Positions 35,292 to 44,651 of a DNA stretch of 64,000 nt are shown piece by piece. Every line of letters begins with the position of its first letter. Position 1 is the stretch's first letter. Origin of the DNA: an uncultured Eubacteriales bacterium (lineage in GTDB: Bacteria; Bacillota; Clostridia; Lachnospirales; Lachnospiraceae); the NCBI GenBank assembly GCA_900319795.1, contig ONPU01000001.1, positions 248,001 to 312,000 of the forward strand, in the 5' to 3' direction. Made by a program: the position numbers and the translations under genes. The notes beneath the pieces are model-generated. The model ran no database searches, was not told the DNA's origin, and saw nothing but the letters and a program-made list of their open reading frames with translations.

Positions 35292-35960
35292 TCAGTATTT
35301 GAAATATCCTCCGTACATATATCCGGTTCTTCCGTTATACGAAACCAGATACCAGTTCTTTCCGCTTACCTTGCTGCGTACATAGACGGTTCCGTTCGCC
35401 GGAACAACGGCAATAGCCCTGGCGCTCCCGGACGGAGAAGTCCGGACGTAAATCGCTGTCCTGACCTGACGGTTGCCGGTCTTCTCTTTCAGGTATCCCT
35501 GTTTAATATATCCTGAAATTCCTTTATACCGGACTTTGTACCAGGTTCCCGAGGTTCCCGTGATCACACAGCTGTTGCCCGCGTTGATGACACCGATTCT
35601 TCTGTATGATACCGACGGGCCGGAGCGGATCCAGATCGACGTTGCCACTTCCGCGGTCGTACCAGATTCCGAAGACGGGCTGCTCAGATATTTGCTGAAA
35701 ATATATCCCGTATAGGATTTTCCGGAAGATTTGAAATAGACGACTTTAGTCCATTTTCCCTTTGTTCCTACGGCATTTACATATTTTCCCTTCGGAACAG
35801 TCACTTTCACTTTTGAGGATGATGATGCCGATTTACGCAGGTTTACATTTGCAGTTGTCACCTTCGTCGTCGCCGCGCTTGTAATAACCGCCGTCGCAGC
35901 CGTAAGGATCAGTAAAGACAAAAGAATCATCAGCAGGTGAATACCATGTTTCCTTCTCAT
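35292..35960 (-). CDS. Secreted protein with three bacterial SH3 domains
   Basis: 222 residues: signal peptide (about 1-30, MRRKHGIHLLMILLSLLILT, cleavage near SAATT), then three SH3b units marked by VNLRKSASSSSKVKVTVPKG, IWIRSGPSVSYRRIGVINAG and IYVRTSPSGSARAIAVVPANG, each ending in a GYI or GYM beta segment. SH3b domains usually bind peptidoglycan peptides. No enzymatic domain is attached, so it may be a wall-binding module or a partner of a hydrolase. Very basic after the signal. AAAGGAGG precedes the ATG. Confidence 0.85.
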   Translation of the reverse strand: MRRKHGIHLLMILLSLLILTAATAVITSAATTKVTTANVNLRKSASSSSKVKVTVPKGKYVNAVGTKGKWTKVVYFKSSGKSYTGYIFSKYLSSPSSESGTTAEVATSIWIRSGPSVSYRRIGVINAGNSCVITGTSGTWYKVRYKGISGYIKQGYLKEKTGNRQVRTAIYVRTSPSGSARAIAVVPANGTVYVRSKVSGKNWYLVSYNGRTGYMYGGYFKY

Positions 35961-36039
35961 TTTCAGGTCCTCCTTTATAAGTCCATGCTAATAATACTGT
36001 CCTTCACATTCCCCTTGAAAGCACCCCCCTGCTGTAATA

Positions 36040-36068
36040 AATTTACCATATACTAAGTTTTGCGTCAA
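36040..36068 (-). promoter_or_regulatory. Promoter of the SH3b protein gene
   Basis: Minus strand -35 TTGACG (36063-36068), 17-bp spacer, -10 TAAATT (36040-36045), about 80 bp before the start. Confidence 0.55.
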
Positions 36069-36114
36069 TTTTCCAACTGCCCGTAAAAGCCCTTATAATC
36101 CCGGATAATTCCTA

Positions 36115-37101
36115 TTACGAAAGCTCGTTGATTTCGCTGATTTCAGACTCAGTAAACTCTGTATTTTCAATTGCTTTCACATTATCCATAATCTGTGAGG
36201 GTTTCGACGCACCAATCAGCACCGATGTTATAGCCTTGTCCTTCAAAAGCCATGCCAGTGCCATTTCCGCGAGCGTCTGTCCCCTGGCGGCAGCAATGTC
36301 ATTCAGTTTTCTGATCTTTTGAAGCTGTTCAGATGTAATCTGATCTTCATGCAGAAATCTTCCGTCTGTCCGAACCCTGCTGTCCCCCGGAATACCGTTC
36401 AGGTAACGGTCAGTAAGCAGTCCCTGAGCAAGCGGTGAAAAACAGATTATTCCCTTTCCGAGATCTGAGGACGTTTTTTTCAGCCCGTTTTTCTCTATTG
36501 TTCTTGTAAAAATATTGTACCTGTTCTGATTGATGATAAATGGAATATGAATCTGTTCCAGTATAGCTGATGCTTTAGCCAGCGTGGGGCCGTCATAATT
36601 AGACAGTCCGACATATAAAGCCTTGCCGCTTCTTACAATCTGTGCGAGCGCTCCCATAGTCTCTTCCAGAGGAGTATTCGGATCCATTCTGTGATGATAG
36701 AAAATATCTACGTAATCGAGGCCCATCCTTTTAAGAGACTGATCCAGACTGGCGATCAGATATTTTTTGCTGCCCCAGTTTCCATAGGGGCCCTCCCACA
36801 TATCATAGCCCGCTTTTGTCGATATTATCATTTCATCCCTGTATTGATGAAAATGATCCTTCAGAATCCTGCCGAAATTGGTTTCGGCACTTCCCGGTTT
36901 GGGGCCGTAATTATTTGCCAGGTCAAAATGTGTGATGCCGTTGTCAAACGCCGTAAAGCACAGCTGTTCCATATTGGCATATGACGCGGTATCTCCGAAA
37001 TTATGCCACAGTCCCAGAGAGATCTCAGGCAGCATGAGTCCGCTTCTGCCGCATCTTCTGTATTTCATCTTACTGTATCTCATTTCATCAGCGATATACA
37101 T
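36115..37101 (-). CDS. Aldo/keto reductase (YghZ / L-glyceraldehyde 3-phosphate reductase-like)
   Basis: About 328-residue NAD(P)H-dependent AKR with close resemblance to E. coli YghZ: ISLGLWHNFGD, THFDLANNYGPKPGSAE, ELIIS-like MIISTKAGYDMW, LDYVDIFYHHR and LAWLLKDKAITSVLIGAS. The catalytic tetrad Asp, Tyr, Lys and His is present. I choose the Met at 37101 by analogy to the YghZ start; 37113 or the GTG at 37122 are equally open, since AAAGGA sits between them. It probably detoxifies or interconverts small aldehydes. Single gene. Confidence 0.85.
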   Translation of the reverse strand: MYIADEMRYSKMKYRRCGRSGLMLPEISLGLWHNFGDTASYANMEQLCFTAFDNGITHFDLANNYGPKPGSAETNFGRILKDHFHQYRDEMIISTKAGYDMWEGPYGNWGSKKYLIASLDQSLKRMGLDYVDIFYHHRMDPNTPLEETMGALAQIVRSGKALYVGLSNYDGPTLAKASAILEQIHIPFIINQNRYNIFTRTIEKNGLKKTSSDLGKGIICFSPLAQGLLTDRYLNGIPGDSRVRTDGRFLHEDQITSEQLQKIRKLNDIAAARGQTLAEMALAWLLKDKAITSVLIGASKPSQIMDNVKAIENTEFTESEISEINELS

Positions 37102-37196
37102 CTTTTGTCCCATCCTTTCCACTCTTCCAAGACTCTTCGGCTTTTTCCTTGAATATGAAAAAAGCCCGGAAACACTGGTTTTCCAAGCTTTTCATG

Positions 37197-37269
<73 letters not shown>

Positions 37270-37318
37270 GAACAACATGCATATTCTATCACGCTTTACC
37301 GGTCTTAGCAAGCAGAAA

Positions 37319-38509
37319 TTACTTTTTCGTCGAATCTGCTTTTTCTTCCGTTTCCGCCGTCTCGTCTTCGTCGTCCTTCGTCACCTTTTCGATCTTTTCC
37401 TGAACCTTCTGATCCAGTTCAGCCGGAAGATCTTCGATTTCGTCGAACTTCTTCTCTGTCAGATCGTCCATTGTGATTTCCATCATCTCTTCATTTGTAG
37501 GATTCTCCATGAGGATCACTCTGCGGGCCTGATTGGTGATGATTTCCTCGAAGAGATTCCGGACTTCACGCGCGTTGGCGAAATTCTCGCTCTTCTCCAG
37601 CTTTCTCTGCACGATCATTTCACGGATATGCTTTTTCGCGTCCTCTTCGACATGGTAGTCATATTTTTTACAGTTCATATCAAAGATTGCAACGAGTTCA
37701 TCGATCGTATAATCCGGAAACTCGATGTACTTATTAAAGCGGGATTTGAGGCCCGGATTGCTGTTGATAAAATGTTCCATCGGCTTCGTATATCCGGCCA
37801 CGATTACGACAAGGTTGTCCCTGTGGTCTTCCATCGCCTTTAAAATTGTATCAATGGCTTCCTGGCCGAACGCGTCGTCTTTCTGAGCAAGTGCATAGGC
37901 TTCATCAATAAACAGAACACCGCCGAGAGCCTTGGAGATCTGATCCTGGCATTTCAACGCGGTCTGGCCGACATAGCCGGCGACAAGGCCCGATCTGTCA
38001 ACCTCGATGAGCTGTCCTTTTGAAAGGACTCCGATCTGTTTGTAGAGTTTAGCCAGAATTCTGGCCACCGTTGTCTTGCCGGTTCCGGGATTGCCGGTAA
38101 AGACCAGGTGAAGGGAAACCGGGACGGACTTCAGGCCCTGATCCTTCCGCAGTTTCTGAACCCGAACGAAATCCGTAAGCTCTTTCACGTCGTGCTTGAT
38201 GGTCTCGAGGCCGATCAGCTGATCCAGCGTATCCATCGGATCCTCTTCCTCTTCCTTTTTCTCTTCGGGCTTCTGATCGGCCGCTGTCTCCGCCTTTGCC
38301 TGACCGGATGTTTCGGGAAGCGGATCCATGGTCGGTGTCTTCACGCTTTCGGAAGCCCCGTCCGTCCCGTAAAAGTCTTTATAGATGCCGCCCATGATAT
38401 CTCTTTCCAGAATTCCGAGATTTTTAAGCCGGTCGAGTTCCTTATCTATATCGGGCATATTGCCGTCATTTTTTCCAAACATATCCTGTATTCTCCTCAA
38501 TAAACTCAT
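37319..38509 (-). CDS. AAA+ ATPase, CbbX/SpoVK-like
   Basis: 396 residues with one AAA+ module: Walker A VFTGNPGTGKTTVARIL, the pore-loop-like VDRSGLVAGYVGQTA, Walker B GGVLFIDEAYALA, sensor 1 IVAGYTKPM and the Arg-finger region NPGLKSRFNKYIEF. This is the CbxX/CfqX/SpoVK subgroup. The N-terminal 90 residues are a charged, Pro/Glu-rich linker and the C-terminal 40 are strongly acidic and Lys-rich, both likely disordered. SpoVK acts in sporulation in Bacillus, but whether this organism sporulates cannot be seen. It lies alone, divergent from a candidate small RNA. Confidence 0.85.
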   Translation of the reverse strand: MSLLRRIQDMFGKNDGNMPDIDKELDRLKNLGILERDIMGGIYKDFYGTDGASESVKTPTMDPLPETSGQAKAETAADQKPEEKKEEEEDPMDTLDQLIGLETIKHDVKELTDFVRVQKLRKDQGLKSVPVSLHLVFTGNPGTGKTTVARILAKLYKQIGVLSKGQLIEVDRSGLVAGYVGQTALKCQDQISKALGGVLFIDEAYALAQKDDAFGQEAIDTILKAMEDHRDNLVVIVAGYTKPMEHFINSNPGLKSRFNKYIEFPDYTIDELVAIFDMNCKKYDYHVEEDAKKHIREMIVQRKLEKSENFANAREVRNLFEEIITNQARRVILMENPTNEEMMEITMDDLTEKKFDEIEDLPAELDQKVQEKIEKVTKDDEDETAETEEKADSTKK

Positions 38510-38553
38510 CTTCCGATACCATTGAATACGTGAAATGGTCCGTTCCGCATTCT

Positions 38554-38583
38554 ATCTTAGCATAGAATTCAAAAACTTGTTAA
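38554..38583 (-). promoter_or_regulatory. Promoter of the AAA+ gene
   Basis: Minus strand -35 TTAACA (38578-38583), 18-bp spacer, -10 TAAGAT (38554-38559), about 45 bp before the start codon. Confidence 0.6.
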
Positions 38584-38602
38584 AAAACTTGCTGATTTTC
38601 TA

Positions 38603-38630
38603 TTGCTTTCCAAGAAAAATACCTTATAAT
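38603..38630 (+). promoter_or_regulatory. Promoter of the candidate small RNA
   Basis: -35 TTGCTT (38603-38608), 16-bp spacer, perfect -10 TATAAT (38625-38630). No protein gene follows on the plus strand. Confidence 0.6.
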
Positions 38631-38636
38631 AAAAAC

Positions 38637-38811
38637 AGCAGGCACAAGATATTGTATTCCGGATATTTCCAATTTCATATATCTTGTTTACATAATTCTT
38701 TTTTTGCCTGTGTTTGAAATTGCCTTACACAATTTCCCCTATATACGGAGCACACCCCCTTTAGTGCTCCAAACGGAAAGCGCGTCTCCCCTGACGCGCT
38801 TTCTTATTTTT
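38637..38811 (+). ncRNA. Candidate structured small RNA, about 175 nt, family not recognised
   Basis: Bounded by the promoter at 38603-38630 and an intrinsic terminator at 38776-38811, with no credible reading frame. Inside lie CAGGCA...TGCCTG enclosing CAAGATAT...ATATCTTG, then GAAATTG/CAATTTC (38716-38736), GGAGCAC/GTGCTCC (38747-38770) and the terminator stem GAAAGCGCGTC/GACGCGCTTTC. The T-run follows only on the plus strand, while the neighbouring protein genes are both on the minus strand, so the terminator is not theirs. It is not tmRNA, SRP RNA or RNase P RNA by inspection; I could not fit it to 6S RNA. Confidence 0.5.
38776..38811 (+). terminator. Intrinsic terminator of the candidate small RNA
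   Basis: Perfect 11-bp stem GAAAGCGCGTC/GACGCGCTTTC with a 6-base loop, then TTATTTTTT on the plus strand. On the minus strand the bases after the stem are not T-rich. Confidence 0.75.
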
Positions 38812-38839
38812 TCATTTTTCTATTCCATTTTTTCGCGAT

Positions 38840-41800
38840 TCAGCCGCGTTCCAGCTCTTCGAGGAATTCCGCCGCGTCATCCGGTATATCGTCCACCGAC
38901 TCATCATACAGAACATGCAGCGGCTGTCTCTTAAACAGGATGTCGTACATGACCGGAATGACAAAAAGCGTCATCAGTGTGGCGTACATGAGGCCTGAAG
39001 CAATTACGATGGCCATGCCGCGCCCGATCTGACTTCCCATTCCCTTTCCGAAGATCAGCTGCGTCATTGCCAGAATCGTTGTCATCGCGGTCATAAGAAT
39101 CGGCCTCATACGCGTACGTCCGGCAGCGATCAGGGCCTGCCTTCTGCCAAGGCCTCCGATCCGCAGCTGGTTGACGTAGTCCACAAACACGATGCCGTTA
39201 TTGACGACCGTTCCCATAAGAACAAGGAAGCCCATCAAAGACATAATGGAGATCTGTTCCCGCGCGGCCAGAAGTCCGAGCATTCCGCCCGTAAAAGCGA
39301 GAGGCACCGTAAACAGAATGATAAACGGCGAAAGAAGCGACTGGAACTGGGCAACCATCACAAAATAGATAAATACGAACGCCAGCGCCAGCATCTGGGA
39401 CATCTTTTCGATCATGTCGCTGATCTGCGTCAGCTCGCCTCCGGTTTCAATGGAATAGCCATTCGGCAGTTCCCGGTTCATTCTCTCAAGCTCAGGCTGA
39501 AGCTCTCTCGTAAGAAGCGCAAGGTTCTTTCCTTCCGCCACAGTTGCGCTGACAGTCATATACCGCTTCTGATTTTCTCTGGCCACACTGCCCGGGGACA
39601 TGATTTCCTGAATCTCGGCAAAATCCGAAAGGAGAAGCGGTTTGTCCTCTTCTTTCTCTTCTTCCTCTGTTTCGTTGTCCCCGAAATCTACTTTGGTATC
39701 TCCTTCCGTCTCCCCGGCGGACTGCGCTCCCATAGCCTCAGCCATGGCCATTAAATCCGTACCTCCCATCTGGGACATCATATCGGCGGAGCCGGAGCCC
39801 ATTCCCTGTGAAAAAGCCTGGGACATGCCGGCATTCTTTTCAAATTCCATATTGAGAAGGTTTTCCCGTGTAAGCGGATCGGTTTCGTCTTTCACAAACA
39901 CTTTCAGGATCAGGCCATCCTCACTGAAGGTCGTGGAATCCACCTCCGTCTGCATTCTGGATGAAATCTGCGCGAAGACCTGCGCCACGGTAAGCCCCTC
40001 CGCCATCAGGCGGTCCTTGTCAATCTTGAGCTGCAGCGCCTCTTCGTACTCTTCCGTTCCGTCCGAGATATTTTCGAACCCGTCGATAAGAGCCACCTGA
40101 TCCGCTACGTCGGAACAGATCTCCTCAAGCTTTTCCATGTCGCTTCCGTAGACGTTAATGCTGAGGCCGGAGCCGAGCATGGCCGACATGTCTGACATGC
40201 CGCCTGTTGACACATTGACCTCTGCAGCGGAATCGGCGCATTTTGCCTCGATCTCCCGGACCAGCTCCTTCACCCGGTCACCCGCAATGCCTTCTTCCAG
40301 AGTAATATAGGCAGTGTAAGCACCAAATGTATCCTCGGAGCCGCCGATCCCCGAAATCAGGGAAATGCCGCCTCCGGCGTCAATTGCGCCAAAGTCCTGC
40401 ACCCCCTCGACCTGACCTGCCTTTTCCAGAATACGGTCGACTTCCGCGTAGGATTCTTCTCTGGTAAATGTCTCGGGTGTATTGATGGTGATCTGGATAT
40501 TATCGGACGTCATTTCCGGAAATACCACGATTCCCGTCCTGATAAGAGCCATGACACAGACGGCAAGAAGTCCTGCGGAGATCCCGATGGGAACGATTTT
40601 AAAGTCGAGGAAGAATGAAAGGATCTTTTCATAGGCGTTGAGAACACGATCGAAAAGGCCTGCCTTCTTCTCCTTCTGCGTTCTTAAAATGACACTCGCG
40701 GAGGCCGGAATGACCGTCATGGCCGCGACCAGAGAGGCAACCAGGCAGAACGTGATGGACAGAGCCATCGGCACAAGGAGTTCTTTCACGGTACCCGTGG
40801 TAAACAGCATAGGCAGGAAGACGCAGACAGTCGTCAGCGTAGACGCGATAATCGCTCCCGAAACCTGTCTTGTTCCCTGTACAGCGGCTCCCGCGGGGGA
40901 AATGCCGCGCTGCCTCAAGCGGATAATATTCTCCATAACCACGATGGAATTGTCGACAAGCATTCCGATTCCGAGGGAAATGCCGCCCAGCGTCATAATA
41001 TTCAGGGAAAGGTTCGTAAAATACATGAGAACCAGTGTAAACAGAACGGACAGCGGAATGCTGATGCCGACCATGATCGTCGGCCTTACGTCCCTTAAGA
41101 ACAGCGCGAGGACTATGATCGCAAGCAACGCGCCAAGCGCCATACTCATCAGGATATCCCGTACAATTTCGGAAATATATTCGCCCTGATCCATCAAAGT
41201 CACGAACCGGGTCCCGGGGTAATCCTCTTCCAGTTCGGAAATGGCCTGTACGCAGTTTCTGGAGACTTCATTTGTACCGGCAGTGGAATTTTTAAATACC
41301 GCAAGAACGACGGCATCTGTACCGTTGACCCTGGTATAGGACGTACCGGAGTTGTCGATCACCGTGATATCGGCTACGTCTGCCAGGCGGATAACACCGA
41401 TTCCGTCCAGATCGGCCAGAAGCGTTTCCGCGATGTCCTCGGAACGCTCGTACTCCTCGCCGATCTTCAGAAGCCAGGAATTTCCCGATTCATCATTGAT
41501 ATAGCCGGCAGGCATCTCAAAGTTCTGGGCATAGATCAGCTGGGAAAGCGTCGACGCGCTTACGAGACTTCCCAGATCCGCCTTTTCATATGCGTCCTCT
41601 TTTGCCTGTCTGAAACTGTCTTCCGCGGTATCCAGCTGCTGCTGTGCCGTATTCAGCTGTCTCTGAGCTTCCGAAAAACCGATGGCGGCATCCAGCTGTC
41701 CCTGGAACAGCTGACCGGCTGCGCCTTCCAGACCTTTCACCATTTCGGGAAGCGATCCGGCGGTTTCATTGAGCGAGTTCAGAGCAGTTTCCACATTTGC

Positions 41801-43372
41801 GACAGCTGTTTCCAGCTGATCGGCGGCATTTTCAAGAGAGATCTGGGCAATCGTTCCCCGGATCACTCCCATAATCGTAGTCAGATGGGACATTGCGTCG
41901 ACAAGGGCGTCCGAAGATCCGCCTTCCAGCAGTTCATAGGTATCGTACAGATCATCTATGGAACCGTTTAATGCTTCCCTGGCGTTTTCGGAATTGAGCG
42001 CCTCACTGACAGAGTTTCCTGCATGAATCAGATCCTCGGCGATATTCGCGGTATCCAGCGCCTGGTTCAGAAGTGCCTGCGCTTCTTCCGCGGCACGTTC
42101 GGCCTCTTCGTAGAGCTGCTGCACCTCATTGCGATCGTCCATCAAAGACGCGGTCATTTCCGCGCTGATGCGGGACGCCTCTTCCGAAGGAAGTACTTCG
42201 CCGTAAATCTGCTCATAGAGCTGACTGTACGTCTCAACCGCCTGAAAGACGCCATCCGCGATCTCCTCGTCGCTCAGCAGCTGAACCGTGTCCTGGGCGG
42301 ACGAAAGAATCCCGTTCAGCGTATCCGCAGTTACAAGACGGGCATTTGTAATCTCGTCGTCGTTGTCTTCCAAAGACCCGATTGCCCTCGCGACGGCATT
42401 ATCCGCTATTCCGGTAAAATTATAGCCGGCTTCGGTTGCTTCCTGAGAGAGCTCCTGAGCCAGATCTTCAGCGTCGTTGTAGGCCTGATTAAAATCAGCG
42501 GCAGCCTTTTCGGCTTCCCCGCGGACAAACTGCATCTCCGGATTTTCTTCATAATCCGTATTCTGCAGTTCCTCGATGCGTGAAATGAGGTCGTTGATTC
42601 CGTCCTGCAGCTGCGCGGAAAGCTGTGCCGTATCGATCGAACCGAAAATTCCTCCGGCCAGCATGCTGCCGAAGCTCTCCTGCTGCCTTTTCAGTTCCTC
42701 CTGGCCTTTCTTTACCTCTTCCCTGGCGTCGTCCAGTTTCTTTTTGGCCTTCTCGAGTTCCTCGTCGGTCTTCTCCAGAATCCGTTCATTGACCTCATCG
42801 ATCTTTTTCTGATTCAGTTCCACCTGGACCTGTTTTTCGATAAGTCCGATCGTACTGACAGAAGCCACGCCGTCCTGACGCGCCAGATAGGGCTGCAGCA
42901 CCTGATCCGCGAAATCGGACAGCTGATACCGGTCATATCCTTCACGCGTGACGGCGGTGTACATATTGGCCACCATATCCATACTGATTTCCAGTATGGA
43001 AGACGTTCCGCACCCTTCCGGGAGCGAATTCTTCACCTGCTGTACCGCTCCGGAGACTTTAACCATGGAGCTGTCCATATCCGTTCCGTCTTCAAATTCC
43101 AGCTGGAGCATGGAGAAGTTTTCGGAACTCGTGGAGAATACATTTTGCACATGGGAAATGGTAGCGAGGGCATTTTCCATCGGCTGTGTGACGGTTTTTT
43201 CCACACGCTCCGGACTTGCCCCCGGATAAGGAGTGACGATGATCATGTAGGGAAGAGACATCGCCGGCAAAAGATCGGTCTGCATCCTTGTAAGAGACAC
43301 AAAACCAAGAACGATCACCGTAATGACCGCAACCAGAACCGTAAATGGTTTTAAAACACTTACTTTTTCCAA
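38840..43372 (-). CDS. RND-family efflux transporter permease with large coiled-coil insertion
   Basis: 1510 residues, against about 1030-1060 for usual AcrB/SwrC-type proteins. The RND layout is clear: TM1 (about 8-28), LPYMIIVTPYPGASPERVE, first helix bundle after about 740 (MALGALLAIIVLALFLRDVRPTIMVGISIPLSVLFT; GGISLGIGMLVDNSIVVMENI with the motif Asp), TM7 near 925, and a second bundle ending in MATALMTLFVIPVMYDILF-like sequence. The extra length is mainly residues about 197-598, Glu/Lys/Gln/Ala-rich helical sequence inserted in the first extracytoplasmic domain between VELNQKKIDEVN and the LIYAQNFEMPAGYI segment. It starts at TTG, 10 bp after the permease stop. Confidence 0.9.
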   Translation of the reverse strand: MEKVSVLKPFTVLVAVITVIVLGFVSLTRMQTDLLPAMSLPYMIIVTPYPGASPERVEKTVTQPMENALATISHVQNVFSTSSENFSMLQLEFEDGTDMDSSMVKVSGAVQQVKNSLPEGCGTSSILEISMDMVANMYTAVTREGYDRYQLSDFADQVLQPYLARQDGVASVSTIGLIEKQVQVELNQKKIDEVNERILEKTDEELEKAKKKLDDAREEVKKGQEELKRQQESFGSMLAGGIFGSIDTAQLSAQLQDGINDLISRIEELQNTDYEENPEMQFVRGEAEKAAADFNQAYNDAEDLAQELSQEATEAGYNFTGIADNAVARAIGSLEDNDDEITNARLVTADTLNGILSSAQDTVQLLSDEEIADGVFQAVETYSQLYEQIYGEVLPSEEASRISAEMTASLMDDRNEVQQLYEEAERAAEEAQALLNQALDTANIAEDLIHAGNSVSEALNSENAREALNGSIDDLYDTYELLEGGSSDALVDAMSHLTTIMGVIRGTIAQISLENAADQLETAVANVETALNSLNETAGSLPEMVKGLEGAAGQLFQGQLDAAIGFSEAQRQLNTAQQQLDTAEDSFRQAKEDAYEKADLGSLVSASTLSQLIYAQNFEMPAGYINDESGNSWLLKIGEEYERSEDIAETLLADLDGIGVIRLADVADITVIDNSGTSYTRVNGTDAVVLAVFKNSTAGTNEVSRNCVQAISELEEDYPGTRFVTLMDQGEYISEIVRDILMSMALGALLAIIVLALFLRDVRPTIMVGISIPLSVLFTLVLMYFTNLSLNIMTLGGISLGIGMLVDNSIVVMENIIRLRQRGISPAGAAVQGTRQVSGAIIASTLTTVCVFLPMLFTTGTVKELLVPMALSITFCLVASLVAAMTVIPASASVILRTQKEKKAGLFDRVLNAYEKILSFFLDFKIVPIGISAGLLAVCVMALIRTGIVVFPEMTSDNIQITINTPETFTREESYAEVDRILEKAGQVEGVQDFGAIDAGGGISLISGIGGSEDTFGAYTAYITLEEGIAGDRVKELVREIEAKCADSAAEVNVSTGGMSDMSAMLGSGLSINVYGSDMEKLEEICSDVADQVALIDGFENISDGTEEYEEALQLKIDKDRLMAEGLTVAQVFAQISSRMQTEVDSTTFSEDGLILKVFVKDETDPLTRENLLNMEFEKNAGMSQAFSQGMGSGSADMMSQMGGTDLMAMAEAMGAQSAGETEGDTKVDFGDNETEEEEKEEDKPLLLSDFAEIQEIMSPGSVARENQKRYMTVSATVAEGKNLALLTRELQPELERMNRELPNGYSIETGGELTQISDMIEKMSQMLALAFVFIYFVMVAQFQSLLSPFIILFTVPLAFTGGMLGLLAAREQISIMSLMGFLVLMGTVVNNGIVFVDYVNQLRIGGLGRRQALIAAGRTRMRPILMTAMTTILAMTQLIFGKGMGSQIGRGMAIVIASGLMYATLMTLFVIPVMYDILFKRQPLHVLYDESVDDIPDDAAEFLEELERG

Positions 43373-43382
43373 AAATCACCTG

Positions 43383-44651
43383 TTAATGCCAGAAAATCCA
43401 CAGGAACAAGTAGCCGACCGTAACGGCCGTCAGAGTAAACGGTACTGAGATTCTCATGAAATCCTTGTTGGAAACCTCATAACCGTTTTTACGTAAAATG
43501 CCGCATCCGGTAATATTTGCCGAAGCCCCTACCGGAGTGATATTGCCTCCGAGAGTGGATCCTGTCAAAAGTCCGAAAAAGAGCAGATTGGGATCGATCC
43601 CCATCATACGCGAAATTCCCGCTATAACCGGGAGCATCGCCGTAACATAGGGGATATTGTCCACAAACGCGGACACCGCGACGGATCCCCATACGATTAG
43701 TGTGTAAAGAAGGAAATAGTTCTTTCCTCCGAATTTTACAAACAAAGAGGCAATATCATCAATAATGCCGACTTCGCTGACGCCTGCCACTACCACGAAC
43801 AAAGACGCCAGAAGCAAAAGCGTCTGATAATCGACTTCCTTTACAGCCTTCTTCACCGAATCAAGACCATGCTTTGTAAGTGCCGAGTGCACGATGCAGG
43901 CCAGCCCGAATGTGATACACACGATTCCGTTGGTCATTTCAGGTCTGTTCTTGAAAAATGAAGCGATAATCAGAACGATAATTGTCAGAAGAAGCGCCGC
44001 AGACGGGAAATAGTTTTCCACCTTTGTATTTCCTTCCGACTTCACAGGCTGCTTCATGTCCCTGAAGAGGAACATCATGATCGGAATCGTTGCCGCGGCA
44101 CCCAGTTCCACAGCCCAGAAAATACCCGGCTTACCGTTCATAAAGAAGAAATCGGTAAAGGTCATATGGGCGTATGAGCCGAGAAGAATGGACGTGGTAT
44201 CACCGACTAAAGTCGCCGCGCCCTGAAGATTCGAGGATACGGCTATGGAAATGATCATCGGCACAGGGGAGACCTTCAGTTTTTTCGCGATGGCCAGCCC
44301 AACCGGAGCGATCATAAGGACCGTGGCGACATTGTCAATAAATGCCGAAATGATTCCGGCAAAGAGAGACAGGTAGATTGTCACGGCGCAGACATTGGCG
44401 GAATGATCGAGCAGAATGTCCGCGATCTTCATGGGCATTCCGGATTCGATAAAGAACCACACCGTCAGCATCATACCCGTCAGCATCAGAAGAACATTGA
44501 AATTCAGTATTCCGACAAGACCGGATACGGGGACGATTCCGAGAATGACAAAGAGGACTGCAGCCGCGCCTGCGGCATACAGTCTGAACTTCGGAAATCC
44601 GATCATCACAATATAAACAAGTATAAAAATAATAAGCGCTATTGTTTTCAT
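43383..44651 (-). CDS. ArsB/NhaD-type ion transporter (SLC13-like permease)
   Basis: 422-residue polytopic membrane protein of the ion transporter superfamily. Two inverted halves are visible: GIVPVSGLVGILNFNVLLMLTGMMLTVWFFIESGM with IDNVATVLMIAPVGLAIAKKL and SSNLQGAATLVGDTTSILLG, then SAFVDNIPYVTAMLPVIAGI and GGNITPVGASANITGCGIL. Paired DN and (T/S)xxGxxxS-type motifs are typical of Na+/H+, dicarboxylate or arsenite carriers; the substrate is not readable. Its ATG overlaps the thrH stop (ATGA), and the RND pump follows 10 bp later, so the three genes form one tight operon. Confidence 0.88.
   Translation of the reverse strand: MKTIALIIFILVYIVMIGFPKFRLYAAGAAAVLFVILGIVPVSGLVGILNFNVLLMLTGMMLTVWFFIESGMPMKIADILLDHSANVCAVTIYLSLFAGIISAFIDNVATVLMIAPVGLAIAKKLKVSPVPMIISIAVSSNLQGAATLVGDTTSILLGSYAHMTFTDFFFMNGKPGIFWAVELGAAATIPIMMFLFRDMKQPVKSEGNTKVENYFPSAALLLTIIVLIIASFFKNRPEMTNGIVCITFGLACIVHSALTKHGLDSVKKAVKEVDYQTLLLLASLFVVVAGVSEVGIIDDIASLFVKFGGKNYFLLYTLIVWGSVAVSAFVDNIPYVTAMLPVIAGISRMMGIDPNLLFFGLLTGSTLGGNITPVGASANITGCGILRKNGYEVSNKDFMRISVPFTLTAVTVGYLFLWIFWH

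Noticed and set aside
38535-38717. 60-residue plus-strand frame in the intergenic region
   Set aside because: Spans two divergent promoters, has no ribosome site, and its low-complexity translation matches no recognised protein.
38637-38811. Identification of the candidate small RNA as 6S RNA
   Set aside because: Size fits, but I could not pair the 5' and 3' ends into a closing stem with a central bubble.
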